A stretch of 36,051 nt of DNA. It comes from a bacterium (GTDB taxonomy: Bacteria > Armatimonadota > Abditibacteriia > Abditibacteriales > Abditibacteriaceae). Each line of letters begins with the position of its first letter. Within the stretch, counting starts at the first letter, position 1. Both the position numbers and the translations under genes were made by a program. This document shows positions 32,334 to 36,051 of the stretch, in pieces. The stretch lies in the NCBI GenBank assembly GCA_004172935.1, contig SDZD01000063.1, positions 1 to 36,051 on the forward strand, in the 5' to 3' direction. A model generated the notes under the pieces. That model was not told the DNA's origin. It did not search any database and saw only the letters and a list, made by a program, of their open reading frames with translations.

Positions 32334-34136
32334 TTAGGGGGTGAAGCGGAGGCCTATGCTGCCAGTCGAGCGGCCATCGAACGATTCGGTTCCGGCACGC
32401 AGTTGCAGGTTGGGGGTCAAGTTGTAACCGCCGTACAAGTTGAAGCTGGCGTGGTTGGGGTCGTAGACGTTGCCTTCGAGGGCGAAGCGGCCACGGCGCA
32501 GTTCGACTCCGGCGCCGAGTTTGGAGCGGTAGACGCCGTAACGGAGCGCGACATCAGGCCGCAGATACTGTCCGGTCTGAGCAGTGATGTTGTTGGTTTC
32601 GCCGACACCATCGAGACCCAGGCGGAAAGGGGCGCCGAGCAGTTCGGTCTCGAAGCCCAAATCTCCGAAAGTACGGGCACCGTTGGGGCCTTTGCCTTTA
32701 TCGAAGAGTTGGCGAGCGGTGAAAGTAGCGCCCGTGGTGCTGAAAGCGGTGGGCGTCGAGCTGACGCCCGTTGCGCCCGCGCCTTCAGGGTCGGCGGTTT
32801 GCTTGGGCTTCTTGCCGCCCAGAAGCGAGTTGACGCGCTCGGCAGCGGAACGGGTGGCGGCGAGGGTGCCAGCCAAATTCTCGGCGGCGCCTTTGACGTT
32901 GGTTTGCAAGGCGGGGTCGCCGACGAGGCCGCTCAAGCCAGCCGAAACTTTTTCCAGATTGGATGCGCTGGCGTTCAGGCTGGTGAAGAGGCCACGCTTG
33001 GTGCCATCGGGACTATCGCCGAGGGCGCCTTTGAGGCCAGAAGCTGTATCGCGGAGCGCTTCGGCGCTTTCGCGCAGGGCAGTAAGGGTGCCCGTCAGGT
33101 TCTGGGACATCGTGGGATCGCTGGCGAGGTTTTTCAATCCTGCCGTCGCAACTTCGATGTTTTCGCTGGCACGACGCAGGTTTTGGAAGACCAGTTGCGA
33201 GTTCTCTTTGAAGCCGCCCGCTTTCAAAACGTAGCTGAGCGTTTCGGTGAGGCCCGCGACGTTGGCCGAGGCGGTGTTCAGATTGCCGACTAAGACGTTG
33301 AGTTGCTTGCGGTTATCGCTGAACAGGCCATTGATGTTGCTGCGCACATCGCCGATGATTTGCTGACCACCCTTGGACAGTCCACCGAAGCCACGCGAAG
33401 CGACTTCAATGTTATGAGCGGCGCGCGCGGCGTTGGCCGAGGCAACTTCAGCGTTGGCCAAGGTCTGTTGCAACGAACGCTGGCCACGCGGATCGCCCAA
33501 ACCAAAGCGGAATCCCTGCGGGCCGAAGCTCTTGGCAGCGGCGACAGTAAGTTTCGCTGTATCGTTGGTGAGCCTTGTGACGCCATCAAGCGTCGCCGAT
33601 AACTTCTGCTGGTTCTGGTAGTTCAGAACCCCCTTGTTAAGCCGGTCGAGGGTGATGTTGAAGTTTGCGAGGGTTTGCGTCAGTTGGCGCGCGGTTTCTT
33701 CGCTGGAGGCAGCACCCAATAAACCACCCGATGCTTTGGCGGGGATGATCTGGCTGGGGTCGTTGGGCTGATAAACCGGGTCCTGAGGCGAGTAAGCTCC
33801 GCGAATATCGAGATAGGTTGCGCCAACCAGACTCGAACTTTGTATCGTGTAGCGATAGGAGCGCAACAAACGGAAAACCGGGTTGGAACGACGCACCTCG
33901 ATAGTGAGAACAGGATTTTGCGTGTCAGGGTCGAAACCGACTTCAGAAATCTGGCCGATTTTCACACCCTTCAAGCGCACTTCGTTGCCCTGAGTAATTT
34001 GCGCTGGTTCGTTGAGGCGTACGTAATATTTGTCTGCGCCCAACCCCAGGCCACGCAGATAAAAATAGCCGAATATACAAACGGCCACACCGATCAAAAA
34101 TACAATGCCGACTTTAATTTCGTTGGCGTACCGCAT
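32334..34136 (-). CDS. mlaD: MCE/MlaD-type lipid-transport protein fused to a C-terminal outer-membrane beta-barrel
   Basis: A 600-residue envelope protein. Residues 5-27 form an N-terminal membrane anchor. Residues about 36-115 are an MCE domain (VRLNEPAQITQGNEVRLKGV, GQISEVGF, then SSSLVGATYLDIRG). About 140-440 is a long, Ala/Asn/Ser-rich helical region with heptad-like repeats, long enough to cross the periplasm. A Pro/Thr/Gly-rich linker follows. The last ~110 residues read as amphipathic strands (LRYGVYRSKLGAGVELRRGR, then FALEGNVYDPN and SFNLYGGYNL) ending in IGLRFTP, like an outer-membrane barrel. Single-chain MlaD-barrel proteins are known in diderm Firmicutes such as Veillonella. 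No mlaE or mlaF genes are in the window. Start chosen at ATG 34136 (MRYANEIKVGIVF); a longer version from 34196 would put 20 residues before the anchor. Confidence 0.88.
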   Translation of the reverse strand: MRYANEIKVGIVFLIGVAVCIFGYFYLRGLGLGADKYYVRLNEPAQITQGNEVRLKGVKIGQISEVGFDPDTQNPVLTIEVRRSNPVFRLLRSYRYTIQSSSLVGATYLDIRGAYSPQDPVYQPNDPSQIIPAKASGGLLGAASSEETARQLTQTLANFNITLDRLNKGVLNYQNQQKLSATLDGVTRLTNDTAKLTVAAAKSFGPQGFRFGLGDPRGQRSLQQTLANAEVASANAARAAHNIEVASRGFGGLSKGGQQIIGDVRSNINGLFSDNRKQLNVLVGNLNTASANVAGLTETLSYVLKAGGFKENSQLVFQNLRRASENIEVATAGLKNLASDPTMSQNLTGTLTALRESAEALRDTASGLKGALGDSPDGTKRGLFTSLNASASNLEKVSAGLSGLVGDPALQTNVKGAAENLAGTLAATRSAAERVNSLLGGKKPKQTADPEGAGATGVSSTPTAFSTTGATFTARQLFDKGKGPNGARTFGDLGFETELLGAPFRLGLDGVGETNNITAQTGQYLRPDVALRYGVYRSKLGAGVELRRGRFALEGNVYDPNHASFNLYGGYNLTPNLQLRAGTESFDGRSTGSIGLRFTP

Positions 34137-34223
34137 GAGGAATGGGAATTGGCAAGTCAGAAATGCGATGTAGAAATCCGCATTTTCAACCAGCACTCCA
34201 CATTAAAGCATATCGGGCCGCCT

Positions 34224-35993
34224 TTAACTGCGCTCGAAACGGCATGAGAGCGAACCCAATCGCACGTCCTGTCCGATGGGAATCGGTGTGGGGATATAGG
34301 CTTGCAAGCGCGTTTCGCCGATGAAGGTGCCGTTAGTGGAGCCTAAATCGGTCAATATCCAGCGACCACCGCGTAGTTCAAGGCGCGCGTGGTGCGACGA
34401 AACGCTGGATTCGGCAAAGACGATATTATTATCGGACGCACGCCCCAGCGAATATTTTCCGCTTTCGATGGAAACCGGGGAATCGCCATCTGCCCACTTC
34501 CAACGTAGCGAGGGCAAGGGTTTAGGGGCGGCAGGTGGTGGCGGCGGCGTTGGTGGTAACGGGGGTTGGAAGCCGGGCAAATCGGTGATTGCCGTGGGGG
34601 CAAGGCCGGGTTCGGTAATTGGCATACCGGGAACAGGAAATGGCAGCGGCGCGTTGACAGCAGGTGACGAGGTGCCGCGTTCGAGGTGCAGGGTGATGTT
34701 GGCCTTGCCGAAGGCGCGGCTATCGCCATCGCCAAGCGGTTCGTGGCGCCCATCGGGCCACGAAATGAACGCGGCTCCGCTTTGAAAGCCGTAGCGCGCC
34801 GCTACGGGTTCGATGGCGGGGACAAAGGCGCGACAGGAACGGTCGCTGCCAACAGCGACGGGGCTTTCGCCAAGCGCCAAATCGTAGGAATCGACGGGGC
34901 CAAAGGAGACCGAAATCCATGCGCTGCGTGCGGCGACTTCGGCCAGGGCGATCATGAGGCCAACTCCGGCGCCAATCGCCATAGCACCCGCCCAACGGCC
35001 AGCCACGTCGCCACCCAAGCGCGCGCCGATGGTGAAGGCGACGGCTCCGATGATGCCGCCGGAAGCGCCGCCGAGCAGAATGGGAAAGCGGCGCACATTG
35101 GGAAGCGACCACGCGAGCGCTGCGCCCGCGCTGACGCCCAATAGCGACCATCCCAGTAAACGGCCCAGAGCGAGGGCGGCTTTCCCCTCACTGGCTAAAA
35201 TCGCGAAGGTGCCCTGCCCTGTCGCTCCGGCAAGCGCTCCCAGAGCGATTCCTGTGACGACGGCGACTGCGTCCATTTTGCCCAGCCGAGCGCGCGTCAA
35301 GCGGGCCTGAGCCAACACCAGCGCTAGGGCCAGCATACCGCCGAGAATGGCGTTCCAGCCACTGAGACGCCAGAGCGCACGGCCATCATCGACGTTCTTT
35401 TGAACACCCGACGAGATGAGTTGGGTAGTTCCGGTTTCGCGGAGAACCACTTCGGCGCGCACAAAGGCTTCGTCGAAAGTGCCCTGTGAGGTTTGGAAGA
35501 CCAACTGGGGCGAGCCGGTTAATTTCTCCAGAAAATCGGTATCGGCTCCTATCGAGCCAATGGCGACGAGCTTGACGCCCTCGCCCTTTAAAGCGTCGGC
35601 AGCGTTTTTGGCTTCGGTTTCGCCACCTAACCCCAAAAACCCAGTGCCCGATGGGGCGCCATCGGTGAAGAGCAGGACGTTGGCTTTTTCTCCGCCCACG
35701 TTGCCAGCGATGGAGTTGACAGCACGATTGCGGAGCACGCCCCCCGCTTCCTGAAGACCTAAGTCCATGCGTGTCAAACCATCGACTTGCAGGGAATCAA
35801 GTGCGGTTGAGAGGGCGGCCTTATCGCGCGTCAGGGGCGAATCGGTGCGCACGTTGGAACCGAAATCGACAACTGCGATACGGGTGCGCGTGGTGTCCTG
35901 GCGATTGACGTAGGCTTTGGACGCCTTTTTGACTTCTTCGAGCGAACCGCCTTCCATGCTGCTTGAGGTGTCGATAACCAACACCACCGCCTG
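34224..35993 (-). CDS. VWA - membrane helices - FHA domain protein (N-terminus lost at contig end)
   Basis: About 588 codons remain. Numbering from the first in-frame GTG (35987): VWA domain with MIDAS DTSSS (6-10), the Thr in GLTRMD (71-76) and LLFTDG (105-110). Several hydrophobic helices span about 210-360. A degenerate FHA-like unit (DLALGESPVAVGSDRSCRA onward, about 369-437) is followed by a Pro-rich linker (440-490). The C-terminal FHA domain (about 505-585) has SLGRASDNNIVF, SSHHARLEL and DLGSTNGTF with all phospho-threonine-binding hallmarks (Arg516, Ser530, His532, Asn552). It would bind phospho-Thr peptides from a kinase such as the one at the left edge, but the two genes are not adjacent here. 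The true start is upstream of the palindrome; the GTG at 35987 is internal to the VWA strand, since a canonical AVVLVIDTSSS stretch extends past it. Confidence 0.85.
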   Translation of the reverse strand, partial: QAVVLVIDTSSSMEGGSLEEVKKASKAYVNRQDTTRTRIAVVDFGSNVRTDSPLTRDKAALSTALDSLQVDGLTRMDLGLQEAGGVLRNRAVNSIAGNVGGEKANVLLFTDGAPSGTGFLGLGGETEAKNAADALKGEGVKLVAIGSIGADTDFLEKLTGSPQLVFQTSQGTFDEAFVRAEVVLRETGTTQLISSGVQKNVDDGRALWRLSGWNAILGGMLALALVLAQARLTRARLGKMDAVAVVTGIALGALAGATGQGTFAILASEGKAALALGRLLGWSLLGVSAGAALAWSLPNVRRFPILLGGASGGIIGAVAFTIGARLGGDVAGRWAGAMAIGAGVGLMIALAEVAARSAWISVSFGPVDSYDLALGESPVAVGSDRSCRAFVPAIEPVAARYGFQSGAAFISWPDGRHEPLGDGDSRAFGKANITLHLERGTSSPAVNAPLPFPVPGMPITEPGLAPTAITDLPGFQPPLPPTPPPPPAAPKPLPSLRWKWADGDSPVSIESGKYSLGRASDNNIVFAESSVSSHHARLELRGGRWILTDLGSTNGTFIGETRLQAYIPTPIPIGQDVRLGSLSCRFERS

Positions 35994-36051
35994 AGGCGGT
36001 GGTGTTGGTTATCGACACCTCAAGCAGCATGGAAGGCGGTTCGCTCGAAGA
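35935..36051. repeat. Terminal fold-back palindrome, likely artefact
   Basis: Bases 35935-35992 and 35994-36051 are perfect 58-base reverse complements around a single central base at 35993. The right arm reproduces the antisense of the VWA coding sequence and ends exactly at the contig edge. A natural 58-bp perfect palindrome inside a coding region is improbable; chimeric amplification or assembly fold-back is the simplest reading. Bases 35994-36051 should be treated as non-genomic. Confidence 0.92.

Noticed and set aside
32403..33293. Forward-strand open frame of 296 codons
   Set aside because: Antisense to the MlaD-barrel gene; no recognisable protein.
35821..36030. Reverse-strand frame crossing the terminal palindrome
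   Set aside because: Created by the fold-back artefact and out of frame with the VWA domain.
35935..36051. Reading the terminal palindrome as a transposon end, attachment site or telomere hairpin
   Set aside because: The arms are ordinary VWA coding sequence and stop exactly at the contig edge, so an artefact explains it better.

Overview
This 36 kb window looks like one complete draft contig from a diderm (two-membrane), moderately GC-rich bacterium. It runs off a gene at both ends, and its last 117 bases are a perfect fold-back palindrome that is almost certainly an amplification or assembly artefact. The gene mix includes a zinc-ribbon Ser/Thr kinase, a VWA-FHA membrane protein, several Gfo/Idh/MocA oxidoreductases, a CBM-containing clan-A-like glycoside hydrolase, stalk-domain secreted proteins and an MCE/MlaD protein with a C-terminal beta-barrel. 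This suits an early-branching Terrabacteria-type diderm such as Armatimonadota/Abditibacteriota. That placement is inference; no rRNA or phylogenetic marker set is present to prove it. Strikingly few genes carry a clear Shine-Dalgarno sequence.

Layout. 1-952: kinase, cut by the left edge, reverse strand. 1105-2313: MFS exporter. 2314-2641: intergenic chain of hairpin repeats. 2642-4069: ClC antiporter. 4208-4648: TM2-domain protein, ending in a bidirectional terminator shared with tRNA-Lys(TTT) at 4700-4772. 4865-5467: lipoprotein-like protein. 5581-6879: purA. 6949-13582: SGNH hydrolase followed by three tandem paralogous multi-pass membrane proteins of unknown function, tightly packed as one probable operon. 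13808-18000: Gfo/Idh dehydrogenase, a small beta-rich protein, glycerate 2-kinase and a second Gfo/Idh dehydrogenase. 18209-19824: a secreted unknown and a small acidic unknown. 20024-22360: divergent nadA and corA. 22361-23660: S66 peptidase bracketed by two copies of a REP-like hairpin. 23677-28885: secreted double-domain protein, a GH5-like enzyme with an inserted CBM, and a membrane acyltransferase. 29065-30882: a divergent Gfo/Idh dehydrogenase and sugar isomerase/epimerase pair. 30895-32070: stalk-domain protein. 32334-34136: MlaD-beta-barrel fusion. 34224-35993: VWA-TM-FHA protein, N-terminus missing.

How the genes fit together. Most are housekeeping (AMP synthesis, NAD synthesis, Mg2+ uptake, tRNA) or serve oxidative and isomerising sugar metabolism. 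Three Gfo/Idh/MocA proteins, a TIM-barrel isomerase, glycerate kinase and a secreted glycosidase suggest a polysaccharide or sugar-acid degrader. An envelope theme is also clear: MlaD-barrel lipid bridge, S66 carboxypeptidase, acyltransferase, SGNH hydrolase and the triplicated membrane proteins. The kinase and the FHA protein are the two halves expected of phospho-threonine signalling, but they sit at opposite ends of the contig, so no operon link can be claimed.

The best candidates for something under-described are the triplicated membrane family with its SGNH hydrolase, the single-polypeptide MlaD-barrel fusion, and the multi-hairpin intergenic repeats whose stems show compensatory base changes between copies. 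I see no CRISPR array, insertion sequence, integrase, rRNA or known defence system.
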